Source: Nonlabens marinus S1-08 (GTDB taxonomy: Bacteria > Bacteroidota > Bacteroidia > Flavobacteriales > Flavobacteriaceae). From it: a stretch of DNA of 64,000 bases. This document shows positions 17,872 through 27,084 of this stretch, piece after piece. The translations under genes were made by a program, and so were the position numbers. The notes beneath the pieces were generated by a model, which worked only from the letters and a program-made list of their open reading frames with translations, did not search any database and was not told where the DNA came from. Every line of letters begins with the position of its first letter. Position 1 is the stretch's first letter. Location: contig NZ_AP014548.1 of the NCBI RefSeq assembly GCF_000831385.1, forward strand, positions 1,789,779-1,853,778. Direction: 5' to 3'.

Positions 17872-19133
17872 TGAGCAATATCATTCTTAAAGCAGAAAAT
17901 ATAAGCAAGCAATACCGATTGGGATTGATCGGTACAGGAACTATATCGCATGATTTAAATCGCTGGTGGTCTAAGATTCGTGGTAAGGAGGATCCTTATC
18001 TCAAGGTTGGGGCTGTCAACGATCGCTCAAGTAAGGCTACGGAAGACTACGTCTGGGCATTAAAGGATATCAACTTTGAGGTAAAACGTGGTGAGGTACT
18101 GGGAATTATAGGAAAAAATGGAGCAGGAAAATCTACACTACTCAAAATCCTATCAAGAGTTACAAGCCCAACAACAGGAAGTATTAAGACCAAAGGACGT
18201 ATCGCGAGCTTACTTGAAGTAGGAACTGGCTTTCACCCAGAGCTTACTGGACGGGAGAATATATATCTCAACGGTGCCATCTTGGGAATGTCCAAGTCAG
18301 AAATTCACTCAAAGATTGATGAGATCGTGGAATTCTCAGGATGTGAAATGTATATCGATACTCCCACTAAGCGTTATTCCAGCGGTATGACGGTACGATT
18401 GGCTTTTGCGGTGGCAGCATTTCTCGAACCAGATATTCTTGTGGTAGATGAGGTACTAGCCGTTGGGGATGCAGAGTTTCAGAAAAAGGCTATTGGTAAG
18501 ATGCAGGATATATCGCAAGGTGAGGGTAGAACGGTGCTGTTTGTGAGTCATAATATGGCGGTCGTCCAAAAATTATGTGGTAGAGTAATACTTCTTGAGA
18601 ATGGCGCGATAAAGGAGGTTGGTGATTGTGTAGAAGTTGTTGCTAGTTATCTAAAAAAAGCTTCTCTTTTATCAAATATTTTTTCTGATACAACGGAAGA
18701 AGATGAAGTAAATAAAATTAGAAAAATTGAGGTCATCACTAGCAATAAATCATTTTTCCAGGATCAGTTATCTCAACTCACCATCATATTTGAATTGAAA
18801 ATAGTAAATCGTATTAACGATGCTGCATTATCCTTTCAAATTGTTGATACCTTGGAAACACCTCTTGTCCATTTACTTATATTGTCAAAAGACCAAGATT
18901 TTGGAAAAACTACGGGAACAGTCATGTTAAAAGCTATAATACCAGAATTAGCACTTTATCCAGGCATTTATACGATAAATGCATTTCTAGCAGATAATAC
19001 TATTAAAAAAACTTATTCCAGATTGATTCAGGTGTGTGGTTTTGAGGTTGTAAAAACAGAAAGCCGGGATTACTACTGGAAAAAGGGGTCTGCAATTTAT
19101 AACGAGAAAAATACGAGCTGGGAAATTGCTTAA
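17871..19133 (+). CDS. polysaccharide ABC transporter ATPase with C-terminal carbohydrate-binding domain (Wzt-like)
   Basis: 420 residues. ABC domain with Walker A GIIGKNGAGKSTLLK (about 82-96), the Wzt/TagH-type motif GTGFHPELTGRENIYLNG, signature RYSSGMTVRLAFAVAA and Walker B DILVVDEVLAVGDAEFQ. After about residue 265 the protein continues with a beta-rich Wzt_C-like domain to the end (LTIIFELKIVNRINDAALSF, GIYTINAFLA). In E. coli O8/O9a this domain recognises the finished, end-modified chain. The long C-terminal part argues for export of a complete chain bearing a terminal mark, and two methyltransferase genes follow directly. Confidence 0.93.
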   Translation: MSNIILKAENISKQYRLGLIGTGTISHDLNRWWSKIRGKEDPYLKVGAVNDRSSKATEDYVWALKDINFEVKRGEVLGIIGKNGAGKSTLLKILSRVTSPTTGSIKTKGRIASLLEVGTGFHPELTGRENIYLNGAILGMSKSEIHSKIDEIVEFSGCEMYIDTPTKRYSSGMTVRLAFAVAAFLEPDILVVDEVLAVGDAEFQKKAIGKMQDISQGEGRTVLFVSHNMAVVQKLCGRVILLENGAIKEVGDCVEVVASYLKKASLLSNIFSDTTEEDEVNKIRKIEVITSNKSFFQDQLSQLTIIFELKIVNRINDAALSFQIVDTLETPLVHLLILSKDQDFGKTTGTVMLKAIIPELALYPGIYTINAFLADNTIKKTYSRLIQVCGFEVVKTESRDYYWKKGSAIYNEKNTSWEIA

Positions 19134-19136
19134 TAC

Positions 19137-20036
19137 ATGAATAGTCCTATATCACATAAAGAAGCTCTTAAGATTGATAGTTTTAAAGCCCAACAGATTA
19201 TAAAGTTGTACGAAGACCAAATCAAACTAGATGTTTCTAGACATTTTAAGGGCATTGAGAATATAGATCTTTATGAATGTGCGCAAACGGGCTATAGATT
19301 TTATTATCCTTTTTCAACCATAGGCGATGCACAATTCTATAAGGACCTGGCACACGTGCGCAGCAATTATTATTCTACCAGGTGGGAACACAAACAGATA
19401 GCGGCTAGGATTGATAGGGAAGAATCTGTCCTAGAAATAGGCTCTGGATATGGAATCTTTTTAACTTTGCTTAAGGAGCGTGGTGTTCACGATGTGACAG
19501 GAATTGAATTAAGTGCCCACGCCGCTCAGCATTGTTCGGATAAAGGCTTGCCAGTTTTCCAGCAAACAGTGGAGCAAGTAGCAGGAAAAAATAAATTATA
19601 CGATGTGGTCTGTGCTTTTCAAGTTCTTGAACACATCACAGACGTACATTCATTCTTGAGCGCATGTCTAGCAGTGCTCCACCCTGGTGGTAGATTGATT
19701 TTAGGGGTACCCAACAATAATCCATTTTTATTTAAAAATGACAAGTATCATACACTCAATTTGCCGCCACACCATGCCGGTTTATGGTCTGGTGATTCTT
19801 TGAAAGCTCTCAGTGATATTTTAGATATGACAGCAGTATCTTTGTCTTATGAACCATTGTCCTATTGTATGCAGGCTTATATATCAAGTCAGATTACCAA
19901 TAGCCGCAATCCTTTAAGAAAATCAATCTTTATTTCAGGACAAAAAGTTCTAGGAAGACATTTCGGTAAACTCGTAAATAAAGTAGAAAAAGGTAGAAAT
20001 GTACTTGCGGTATTTAAAAAAGTAGATCATGGATAA
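19137..20036 (+). CDS. class I SAM-dependent methyltransferase
   Basis: 299 residues. Motif I is SVLEIGSGYGIFLTLLKERG (about residues 97-116), then TGIELSAHAAQHC, YDVVCAFQVLEHITDVHSFL and the post-motif LHPGGRLILGVPNNN, all of the Methyltransf_11/23 type. The N-terminal part (YECAQTGYRFYYPF) resembles methyltransferases of sugar-biosynthesis clusters that recognise a polar substrate. It is placed right after Wzt and overlaps the next methyltransferase by 8 bases. A role in methylating a sugar or the chain end is inferred from context. Confidence 0.85.
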   Translation: MNSPISHKEALKIDSFKAQQIIKLYEDQIKLDVSRHFKGIENIDLYECAQTGYRFYYPFSTIGDAQFYKDLAHVRSNYYSTRWEHKQIAARIDREESVLEIGSGYGIFLTLLKERGVHDVTGIELSAHAAQHCSDKGLPVFQQTVEQVAGKNKLYDVVCAFQVLEHITDVHSFLSACLAVLHPGGRLILGVPNNNPFLFKNDKYHTLNLPPHHAGLWSGDSLKALSDILDMTAVSLSYEPLSYCMQAYISSQITNSRNPLRKSIFISGQKVLGRHFGKLVNKVEKGRNVLAVFKKVDHG

Positions 20037-20730
20037 CTTTACCAGAATACCTTTTAATGCTAGCAATCTAGATAGATATTATATACGCACCTCTATTGTA
20101 AAAGCCATAGAAGATCAACTATCTGTATTAAGTGGTAAATTATTAGACATAGGCTGTGGTAAAATGCCATATAAGAAGTTCATACTAGAGAAAAGCAACG
20201 TAATCCTGTACACAGGTCTTGATATAGAAGAGGCAATTACTTACGATGCGCAAGTTAAACCAGATTATATCTGGAATGGTATGAATATGCCCTTTGAAGA
20301 TAATTCCTATGACTGTGCTTTAGGGACAGAAGTTTTAGAGCACTGTCCGTCACCTGAAATAATACTTAACGAGGTATGTAGAGTTCTTAAGCCAGGCGGT
20401 CTTTTTATGGGTACCGTGCCTTTTCTTTGGCCATTACACGAGGTGCCACATGATGAATATCGTTTCACGCCTTATGCGTTGGAAAGGCACTTGCATGCAG
20501 CAGGATTTACTGCAATTGAGATCTGTGCAACAGGCGGCTGGCATGCATCAATGGCACAAATGCTGGGTCTATGGACAAGAAGATCTGGGTTGTCGCTTAG
20601 ATCACGAAAGGTGTTGAGTTATATAATCAAGCCCATTATGTCTAAACTCATAAAAATGGACGCAGGCACACCAGTTAGTTTTAAAGAAAGCCAGATGATT
20701 ACAGGACTAAGTTTTACAGCCAAAAAATGA
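20029..20730 (+). CDS. class I SAM-dependent methyltransferase
   Basis: 233 residues. Motif I GKLLDIGCGKMPYKKFI (about 38-54), acidic turn YTGLDIEEAI, then YDCALGTEVLEHCPSPEIIL and RVLKPGGLFMGTVPFLWPLH. The VPHDEYRFTPYALERHL segment is typical of methyltransferases found in O-antigen and glycopeptidolipid clusters. It overlaps its upstream neighbour by 8 bases and the downstream glycosyltransferase by 4 (ATGA), so the three form one translational chain. Substrate unknown. Confidence 0.86.
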   Translation: MDNFTRIPFNASNLDRYYIRTSIVKAIEDQLSVLSGKLLDIGCGKMPYKKFILEKSNVILYTGLDIEEAITYDAQVKPDYIWNGMNMPFEDNSYDCALGTEVLEHCPSPEIILNEVCRVLKPGGLFMGTVPFLWPLHEVPHDEYRFTPYALERHLHAAGFTAIEICATGGWHASMAQMLGLWTRRSGLSLRSRKVLSYIIKPIMSKLIKMDAGTPVSFKESQMITGLSFTAKK

Positions 20731-21854
20731 TAAATGAAAAATTTAATATAGCCATTTTTTCACCGAATCAAAACCCGTATTCAGAAACCTTCATCCAGGC
20801 GCACAAAAATTATCTAGAAGGCAATATCTTCTATTACTACGGTACAGGTATCAATACCCAATTAGAAAACAGCGCAAGAGTTTTTGATAAAAAATCTAAC
20901 TGGTTTTATAAGTCTTACAGTATAATAGCAAACAAACCTAAGCACTATCATCAAGCGGTCATATTATCACGCTCTTTGCGTCAACATAAAATTGATATTG
21001 CTTTGATTCAGTATGGAACTCATGCCGCCCACCTGCTTCCAGTATTTGAACGCTGCGGTATACCATTTGTAGTCCATTTTCATGGTTATGATGCGAGCAT
21101 AAGAACCATTGTAAAGGGAAATAATAGTTATCAATCTGTATTTAAAAATGCAGCTTCAGTTCTTGTTGTCTCAAAGAAGATGGAGGAAATGGTGATGGAT
21201 ATGGGGTGCTCTGCTGATAAGCTAGTCCTTAATCATTACGGTGCTCAGCCTCTTTTTAATCAGATACAGTGTAAGTTTTCAAAGCCACAATTTATAGCCA
21301 TAGGTAGGTTTGTAGATAAAAAAGCGCCCTATTACACCATTTTGGCCTTTTCCAAAATAGTGGATCTGTTCCCAGAAGCACGATTAATAATAGCAGGCAA
21401 TGGTGTCCTATATAATACCTGTAGGAATCTTGTCAAACATCTAGAGCTTGAAGATAAAGTAAAACTTGCAGGTGTGATCACACCAGAAAAATTTCAAGAA
21501 TATCTACAAGAGTCCATGGCTTTTGTGCAACATAGTGTTACAGCACTCAATGGAGATATGGAGGGAACACCACTTGCCGTGATAGAGGCTAGTACGGCCG
21601 GACTACCAGTTATTTCTACCTACCATGCAGGAATTCCGGATGTTATTCTTCATGGAAAAACGGGACTCTTGTGTGAAGAGCACGATGTAAATGAAATGGC
21701 AGCAAATATGGTTAAAGTATTAGCAGATAGAGAATATGCTATGCAATTAGGCAAGGCTGGCAAAAAGCATATGGCCTCAAATTACTCATTTGAGCGGCAT
21801 ATTAACAACCTAAAACAAGTACTTCATAAAGCGACAAATAAAACAGTTTCATAA
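20727..21854 (+). CDS. glycosyltransferase family 4
   Basis: 375 residues of the GT-B fold. The acceptor half contains PFVVHFHGYDASI (about 112-124). The donor half contains FIAIGRFVDKKAPYYTILAF, RLIIAGNGVLYNTC and the EX7E signature EGTPLAVIE (about 274-282) followed by GLPVISTYHAGIPDVILHGK. GT4 enzymes are retaining transferases that use nucleotide sugars. The start overlaps the previous stop by four bases and its own stop overlaps the ATG of the following broken gene (TAATG). Sugar and linkage cannot be read. Confidence 0.88.
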   Translation: MINEKFNIAIFSPNQNPYSETFIQAHKNYLEGNIFYYYGTGINTQLENSARVFDKKSNWFYKSYSIIANKPKHYHQAVILSRSLRQHKIDIALIQYGTHAAHLLPVFERCGIPFVVHFHGYDASIRTIVKGNNSYQSVFKNAASVLVVSKKMEEMVMDMGCSADKLVLNHYGAQPLFNQIQCKFSKPQFIAIGRFVDKKAPYYTILAFSKIVDLFPEARLIIAGNGVLYNTCRNLVKHLELEDKVKLAGVITPEKFQEYLQESMAFVQHSVTALNGDMEGTPLAVIEASTAGLPVISTYHAGIPDVILHGKTGLLCEEHDVNEMAANMVKVLADREYAMQLGKAGKKHMASNYSFERHINNLKQVLHKATNKTVS

Positions 21855-22270
21855 TGGATGAAGTGCTGGTAACCATAATTATACCGACTTATAACCGCGC
21901 TCACCTGATAGGGAAAACACTGGAGTCTGTCAAGGATCAGGCTTTCCAGTACTAGGAACGTATCTTGGTGGATGATGGAAGCTTTGATAGTACGGAGGAG
22001 ATTTTTCTCAATTTTACGAGAGCAGATTTTCGATTATTCTATCACAAAAAACCAGAGGATCGCCCTAAGGGAGAAATAGTGATAGGTAATGATTTTTGGA
22101 TAGGAGCCAATACTGTGATTCTGTCTGGAGTAATAATTGTTGATAGGGTTGTTGTCGAGGCTATGTCTTTAGTTGGGCATCACGTGCCACCTTCTGCTAT
22201 AGTCAGTGGAAACTCAGTAAAAGTCATTGGGTACAGATTTGATAAGGAGATAAAAAATAAGATAAAATGA
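21854..22270 (+). pseudogene. chimeric pseudogene: GT2 N-terminus joined to acetyltransferase C-terminus
   Basis: From the ATG at 21854 the frame reads a typical GT2 start (TIIIPTYNRAHLIGKTLESV, then KDQAFQY), hits an in-frame TAG at 21953-21955, and continues in the same frame with ERILVDDGSFDSTEE. The GT2 family normally has Trp at the stop position (Y-x-x-W-E), so a single TGG to TAG change explains it. Near 22065, after KPEDRPKG, the sequence turns without a frame change into the end of a left-handed beta-helix acetyltransferase (EIVIGNDFWIGANTVILSGV, then GHHVPPSAIVSGNSVKVIGY). The part after the stop has an open frame from 21965, but as a protein it would lack both active sites. It is a remnant of two genes joined by deletion. 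Confidence 0.88.
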
Positions 22271-23103
22271 TTCAGCAATTTTTAATTACCAGATTTGATC
22301 TTAACTCTAAAGATTGGAAGTTAGATAAAAATTACAAACAAATTGATAAAACAGAATGGCTAGTTATAAGAATACAACTTTTTAAAAAGTACTGTTTGCC
22401 TAGTGTACTCAATCAAAAAGAAAAGAGTTTCATTTGGATCATTTACTTTCAGGTTGGTTATGAATACCTGACTGAAAACCTTGTACAAGAATTGAGTAAA
22501 TACAGTTTTATTAAACCTATATATAAGCACGATTATGAAGATTTTGTTGCAACTAGTCCTAATGACATTTTAAAATTTATATCTCCTGAAACTAAAAATA
22601 TTATAACCACTCGACTGGATAATGATGATATGATTTCACCTTCGTTTACAAGTCATGTAAGAAGAGTAACATCCAGATCGATTAAGAAACCGTTTATTCT
22701 AGATTTTCCATACGGGCTTTGCATGCAGGCAGATCCGGTGGTTTTTACCCGTTACAATCATAAGCTTAACCAATTCATAAGTTATATTGAACCACTTGAT
22801 GCTGTTAACAAACCGAAAACTGTTTATGCCCAACAGCATAATCAATGGCACAATCACGCTGCTGTTCTTGAAGACCCTACTCCTAATTTATGGGTGCAGG
22901 TAGTTCATGAAAGAAATATCACTAATCAATTAGAGGGAGTTCTTTCCTATTCAACGGACATAAAAGGATATCCAGAACAAATTGTAGCACTACCTGCAAC
23001 CTATAATTTGCTCATTTTTGCTATGAAATGTAAGGCTGCATTTCCCACTATACCTGGTCGTTATTTTTTAAAACGTTTAAAAAAATCCATCGGTTTTGGT
23101 TAA
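22267..23103 (+). CDS. putative rhamnosyltransferase-like glycosyltransferase (PF11316 type)
   Basis: 278 residues. Features recalled from the 'putative rhamnosyl transferase' family are present: QFLITRFDLNSKDW at the start, WLVIRIQLFKKYCLPSVLNQ, FIWIIYFQVG and the acidic motif ITTRLDNDDMISPSF (about 116-130), which is probably the metal/nucleotide-sugar site. It starts at an ATG overlapping the end of the pseudogene by four bases. DNA here becomes strongly AT-rich. The rhamnose label is only the family name; the real sugar is unknown. Confidence 0.72.
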   Translation: MIQQFLITRFDLNSKDWKLDKNYKQIDKTEWLVIRIQLFKKYCLPSVLNQKEKSFIWIIYFQVGYEYLTENLVQELSKYSFIKPIYKHDYEDFVATSPNDILKFISPETKNIITTRLDNDDMISPSFTSHVRRVTSRSIKKPFILDFPYGLCMQADPVVFTRYNHKLNQFISYIEPLDAVNKPKTVYAQQHNQWHNHAAVLEDPTPNLWVQVVHERNITNQLEGVLSYSTDIKGYPEQIVALPATYNLLIFAMKCKAAFPTIPGRYFLKRLKKSIGFG

Positions 23104-24025
23104 AAACTTAGTTTCTATCATCATTCCGGTATTTAATAGAGCTGGTGTTATTCCTGACACGATCAACTCCTTGATCAATCAGTCATATACACAGTGGGAG
23201 TGTATTGTTGTTGATGATGGATCTATTGATAGTACTGTGGAAGTTGTTTCCGCTTTCGCGAAAGCGGACAAAAGAATAAAATTGTTAGAAAGGCCGAGCC
23301 ATGTGGGTAAAGGAGCAAACGCTTGTAGAAATTTAGGATTTTCAATTGCTAAAGGCTCCTATGTACAATGGCTCGACAGCGATGACGCACTTCATGAAGA
23401 TAAGCTTAGGATACAAATGGAGGCAGCTCATTTAAATGATAAATTTACTTTATTTACAGCGGCATGGGGTTCTTTTGAAAGTACCGGAGAGTTAGCGGGC
23501 CTCGAGATCATAACGCGATTAGTGTATAATTCATTCCCTCATGTGGATGATTTTTTAGAAAGTATATCTTCCTCCTATGGGTTTCTTCCACCACATGTTT
23601 ATTTGATGCATAAAGACCTTGTTCAGGAAGCTGGCGGCTGGAACGATAAATTGTCGATCAATCAAGATGGTGAATTTATGAGTAGAGTGTTTGTGAAATC
23701 AAGCCAGGTGGTCTATTGCGACGGCTCTATCGCTTATTACCGAAATAACACTGATGATCTACAAAGAACAAGTGTACTTAACTCTCATGGTAAAGCGGTA
23801 GATCTAATAAAAAGTTGGAAGATGATTGAAAAGGTTTTGAATATCAGATATAAAAAACAACTTAATTACGTTTTTACTGCAAAACAATTAGTTTATGACA
23901 GGATTAAGTCTGACTTCCCTGAATTAATCGCGGAAAATAAAGAATTTTTTGAAAGTACTGCATTCAAACAAAGGCACTGGTTGGGAAATTATTTTAGGAG
24001 ATTGAAACAATTTATCAATGGATAA
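23096..24025 (+). CDS. glycosyltransferase family 2
   Basis: 309 residues, GT-A fold. VSIIIPVFNRAGVIPDTINS (about 5-24), CIVVDDGSID, then the DXD region YVQWLDSDDALHEDKLRIQM and AGGWNDKLSINQDGEFMSRV as acceptor motif. The start is a TTG overlapping the previous stop by 8 bases; no ATG is available before the first beta strand. Copy 5 of the palindrome adds SAFAKADK just after the first helix, in the loop that normally reads like AYAKQD. Donor sugar unknown. Confidence 0.87.
   Translation: MVKNLVSIIIPVFNRAGVIPDTINSLINQSYTQWECIVVDDGSIDSTVEVVSAFAKADKRIKLLERPSHVGKGANACRNLGFSIAKGSYVQWLDSDDALHEDKLRIQMEAAHLNDKFTLFTAAWGSFESTGELAGLEIITRLVYNSFPHVDDFLESISSSYGFLPPHVYLMHKDLVQEAGGWNDKLSINQDGEFMSRVFVKSSQVVYCDGSIAYYRNNTDDLQRTSVLNSHGKAVDLIKSWKMIEKVLNIRYKKQLNYVFTAKQLVYDRIKSDFPELIAENKEFFESTAFKQRHWLGNYFRRLKQFING
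23249..23268. repeat. FAKA palindrome, copy 5
   Basis: TCCGCTTTCGCGAAAGCGGA in a GT2 gene, read as SAFAKAD. Confidence 0.95.
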
Positions 24026-25253
24026 ACAAAAAACAATCCTATTTAAATTAGGCCAGTTTCCACACCTTTCGGAAACCTTTATTATTTCTCAAATCAAACT
24101 TGCCATAGATGCTGGTTACAATGTTAAAATTTTAGTGAGACAGCTTATGGATGTATCTATATTAACTGATACCGTAGCGGTCACTAATTATGATATTCTT
24201 TCAAGAATCTTCATTGAAAACTATAATATTCCTAATAATAAGTTTAAAAGAGTAATTATAGCACTATGGAAAGCAGCGCTGGCTTTTATAGATTTGAATC
24301 TTCTCATAATGCATTGTAGATCTTTTAAATCATTTAGCCTTGCTCATATTTATCAATTTTCTTTCTATCAACAATTCACTGATATAGATATCATCCATGT
24401 GCAATTTGGAACTAACACAAGACCTGTAGATATTCTTAAGCAGATAGGTTTTTTAAAAGGTAAATTAGTTATCTCATTTCATGGGCATGATGCATTCTTT
24501 CCTATAAATGGTGTAATACCTATAGATAATTATTATGATTACGCTTTTGCTAATGCTGACTTTATCATCGCAAATACAAATTATCTGAAGAAGGCATTAA
24601 TAAATATTGACTGCCCTGAAGAAAAAATCAAAGTGATCAATATACCTGTGGACCCTATTTTCTTTGAGACACCTATTCAAATGAGAAGCAATTCAAGAAC
24701 TTTGCGAATTATCACAATTGGAAGACTTCACAAGATAAAAGGACATGCTCTATGTATAAAAGCTATGAAAGAGCTCAAAATGAAAGGTGTTGATGTGACT
24801 TTAACTATCGTAGGGGATGGTAAAGAAAAGGAGAGTCTACTGAGTTCAATCCAGACTGAAGAATTAATAAATCAAGTGTTTCTCCTAGGCAAAAAAAGTC
24901 AAAATCAAATTATTGATCTTTTAGATCAACATGATGTTTATATTACCACGTCAATTCCTGTTGAATATGGAAGGCGTGAAACACAAGGCATTGCAACTAT
25001 TGAAGCACAAGCAAGAGGTCTTGTAGTTGTAGCTTTTGACTCTGGAGGTATCAAATATACTTTACAAGATAAAGTAAGTGGTTTTTTAGTAAAAGAAGGA
25101 GATGTGGATCAGTTAGTTGATAAGCTGATTTATTTATTTCAAAATAAAGACCAACGATTGAGGATGAGTAGCAATGCGATTAAGGTTGCTAAAGACAGAT
25201 TTTCACAAGAAGTGATCCAGAAACAATGGATAAATATTTATGGAGGGCCTTAA
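24018..25253 (+). CDS. glycosyltransferase family 4
   Basis: 411 residues. KLGQFPHLSETFIISQI at the N-terminus and LVISFHGHDAFFPINGV mark the acceptor domain. The donor domain has RIITIGRLHKIKGHALCIKA, LTIVGDGKEKESL and the EX7E signature ETQGIATIE, then GLVVVAFDSGGIKYTLQDK. The gene overlaps the previous one by 8 bases and is only 3 bases from the next, so it is co-transcribed. It belongs to the AT-rich block. The donor sugar cannot be predicted. Confidence 0.88.
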   Translation: MDKQKTILFKLGQFPHLSETFIISQIKLAIDAGYNVKILVRQLMDVSILTDTVAVTNYDILSRIFIENYNIPNNKFKRVIIALWKAALAFIDLNLLIMHCRSFKSFSLAHIYQFSFYQQFTDIDIIHVQFGTNTRPVDILKQIGFLKGKLVISFHGHDAFFPINGVIPIDNYYDYAFANADFIIANTNYLKKALINIDCPEEKIKVINIPVDPIFFETPIQMRSNSRTLRIITIGRLHKIKGHALCIKAMKELKMKGVDVTLTIVGDGKEKESLLSSIQTEELINQVFLLGKKSQNQIIDLLDQHDVYITTSIPVEYGRRETQGIATIEAQARGLVVVAFDSGGIKYTLQDKVSGFLVKEGDVDQLVDKLIYLFQNKDQRLRMSSNAIKVAKDRFSQEVIQKQWINIYGGP

Positions 25254-25256
25254 ACA

Positions 25257-26096
25257 ATGAATGCAAACACTGGTAATTTAGTTTCTGTTGTAATTCCGTG
25301 TTATAATAATTATGACACCATTGAGTGCGCGATTGAATCAATTAAAGTTCAAACTTTTCCCAATATAGAAATTATCGTTGTTGATGATGGTTCTAATCAA
25401 GTGACAAAAAATGTACTTAAAAAATTGTCTTCTCATATAAATATTTTGATAGTACAAGAGAACCAAGGTCAGTCCACGGCACGCAATCGTGGTATTGAAA
25501 AATCCCAAGGAGAATTTATTGTTACACTAGATGCAGATGATTCCTTTGAACCTAGTTTTATTGAAAAAGCGGTTCGTATGGCACTTGATGACTCAACTGT
25601 TCAAATGGTTTCTTGCCACGCAAAGGTTATTTATGAAAACGCAAGTTTTATTTATAAACCTAAAGGAGGTACATTGCAAAATTTCCTATTTGAAAATGCC
25701 GCTTTGGGAAATCTTCTTTATCGTAAATCAAGCTGGTTTGAAATTGGTGGCTACGATGAGAGTATGAGAAAAGGCTGGGAAGATTGGGAATTTCATATAA
25801 GACTACTTAAGATAGGTGGTAGTTGCAAAATTTTACCCGAAACTCTATTTACCTATAACCGGTTGCAAACGAGCACGACAAATCTGGCTAATCAAAATAG
25901 ATTACAGCTTACGAAGTACATTTTTTCTAAACATAAGGAGTTGTATAAAGAATATTTTGAGGAAACTGTAGATTATTTTCTTCAGAAAATAGATAATTTG
26001 GAGGGAAATAAGAATAAAGCTTTTCAATCGTTGGATTACAAATTAGGAAAGGTGCTGATGAGTCCTTTGCGATATATCAAAAGGAAAATCTATTGA
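25257..26096 (+). CDS. glycosyltransferase family 2
   Basis: 279 residues. VSVVIPCYNNYDTIECAIES, IEIIVVDDGSNQVTK and the metal site FIVTLDADDSFEPSFIEKA (about 90-108). The acceptor motif is GWEDWEFHIRLLKIGG. Its 3' end overlaps the next gene by 4 bases (TTGA). It is a standard GT-A inverting transferase; sugar and linkage are unknown. Confidence 0.88.
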   Translation: MNANTGNLVSVVIPCYNNYDTIECAIESIKVQTFPNIEIIVVDDGSNQVTKNVLKKLSSHINILIVQENQGQSTARNRGIEKSQGEFIVTLDADDSFEPSFIEKAVRMALDDSTVQMVSCHAKVIYENASFIYKPKGGTLQNFLFENAALGNLLYRKSSWFEIGGYDESMRKGWEDWEFHIRLLKIGGSCKILPETLFTYNRLQTSTTNLANQNRLQLTKYIFSKHKELYKEYFEETVDYFLQKIDNLEGNKNKAFQSLDYKLGKVLMSPLRYIKRKIY

Positions 26097-27061
26097 GTTC
26101 CAAAGTCACAATTCTGCTAAGTACTTTTAATAGGGCTCAATTAATTGAGGAAACACTTGTGTCTATTCAAAATCAAACCTATCAAAATTTCGAATGTCTT
26201 ATTACAGACGATAATTCAACGGATAGTACTGAAAAAGTGGTTAACGAATTTTGTATCAATGATTCGAGATTTACCTATCATCGCAAACCTAGATCATATC
26301 CAAATGGTCTTTCCGCAAACAGAAATTTTGGCCTTGATTTAGCCAAAGCGTTGGATGCTAAATACATTCAATTTTTTGACGATGATGATATAATGCATCC
26401 GAAAAAAATAGAAATGCAAATGATGTTTTTTAAACAAGATCCTCTTTTAGAAATTGTCGGGTGCAAATTTCAAGGCTTTATAGGAGATTTTGACCTTGAC
26501 AAGCATGAATATGTTGGAGACATGAAAGTACAGTCTAATGATTTAGCTTGGGATTTTTTGAATTTAAATATTAGATTGAACTCGGGAGGCCCTATTTTTA
26601 AATTTAGCCTATTGAGTGAGTTTCGTTTCGATGAGCAATTATTGAATTTCGCTGAAGAAACTGAATACTATCTGAGAGTTTTTTTTATTAAAAAACCTAA
26701 TTATGCGGCTTGCGATAATTTTTTATTTTTTTATAGACATCATCAAGATACGAATACATCAACTACCAAAAACTCTATTATTAAGCATGGTTCTCGTTTA
26801 TATATTTTAGATAAATTGTATGAATTTATTGAAAACAACCAACTGTTTGAAAGTAGACTCTACGCTTTTTTCATTAAAGTTTATACTATAGATTCTTATA
26901 ATAAGGAGATGTTACTTAAAATTAATAAATCTTTAATAACTACATCACATGAAAATCATATAAGCTTTGTTAAAATAAAAAAATTTCAATTTCTGATTTG
27001 GTTTCATAGATTTTATCGAAAAGTGTTTTTTAAAATATCTTTCTTATGCGAGAAGGGGTAA
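26093..27061 (+). CDS. glycosyltransferase family 2
   Basis: 322 residues. Start is a TTG that overlaps the previous TGA (TTGA), leading directly into VTILLSTFNRAQLIEETLVS. CLITDDNSTDSTEKVV and YIQFFDDDDIMHPKKIEMQ give the nucleotide and metal sites, and NFAEETEYYLRVFFIKKP the acceptor side. The protein is rich in Lys, Ile and Phe, and the DNA is very AT-rich compared with the flanking housekeeping genes, which fits recent acquisition. Confidence 0.86.
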   Translation: MSSKVTILLSTFNRAQLIEETLVSIQNQTYQNFECLITDDNSTDSTEKVVNEFCINDSRFTYHRKPRSYPNGLSANRNFGLDLAKALDAKYIQFFDDDDIMHPKKIEMQMMFFKQDPLLEIVGCKFQGFIGDFDLDKHEYVGDMKVQSNDLAWDFLNLNIRLNSGGPIFKFSLLSEFRFDEQLLNFAEETEYYLRVFFIKKPNYAACDNFLFFYRHHQDTNTSTTKNSIIKHGSRLYILDKLYEFIENNQLFESRLYAFFIKVYTIDSYNKEMLLKINKSLITTSHENHISFVKIKKFQFLIWFHRFYRKVFFKISFLCEKG

Positions 27062-27084
27062 ATCCACAAAAGAATAAAACGTGC

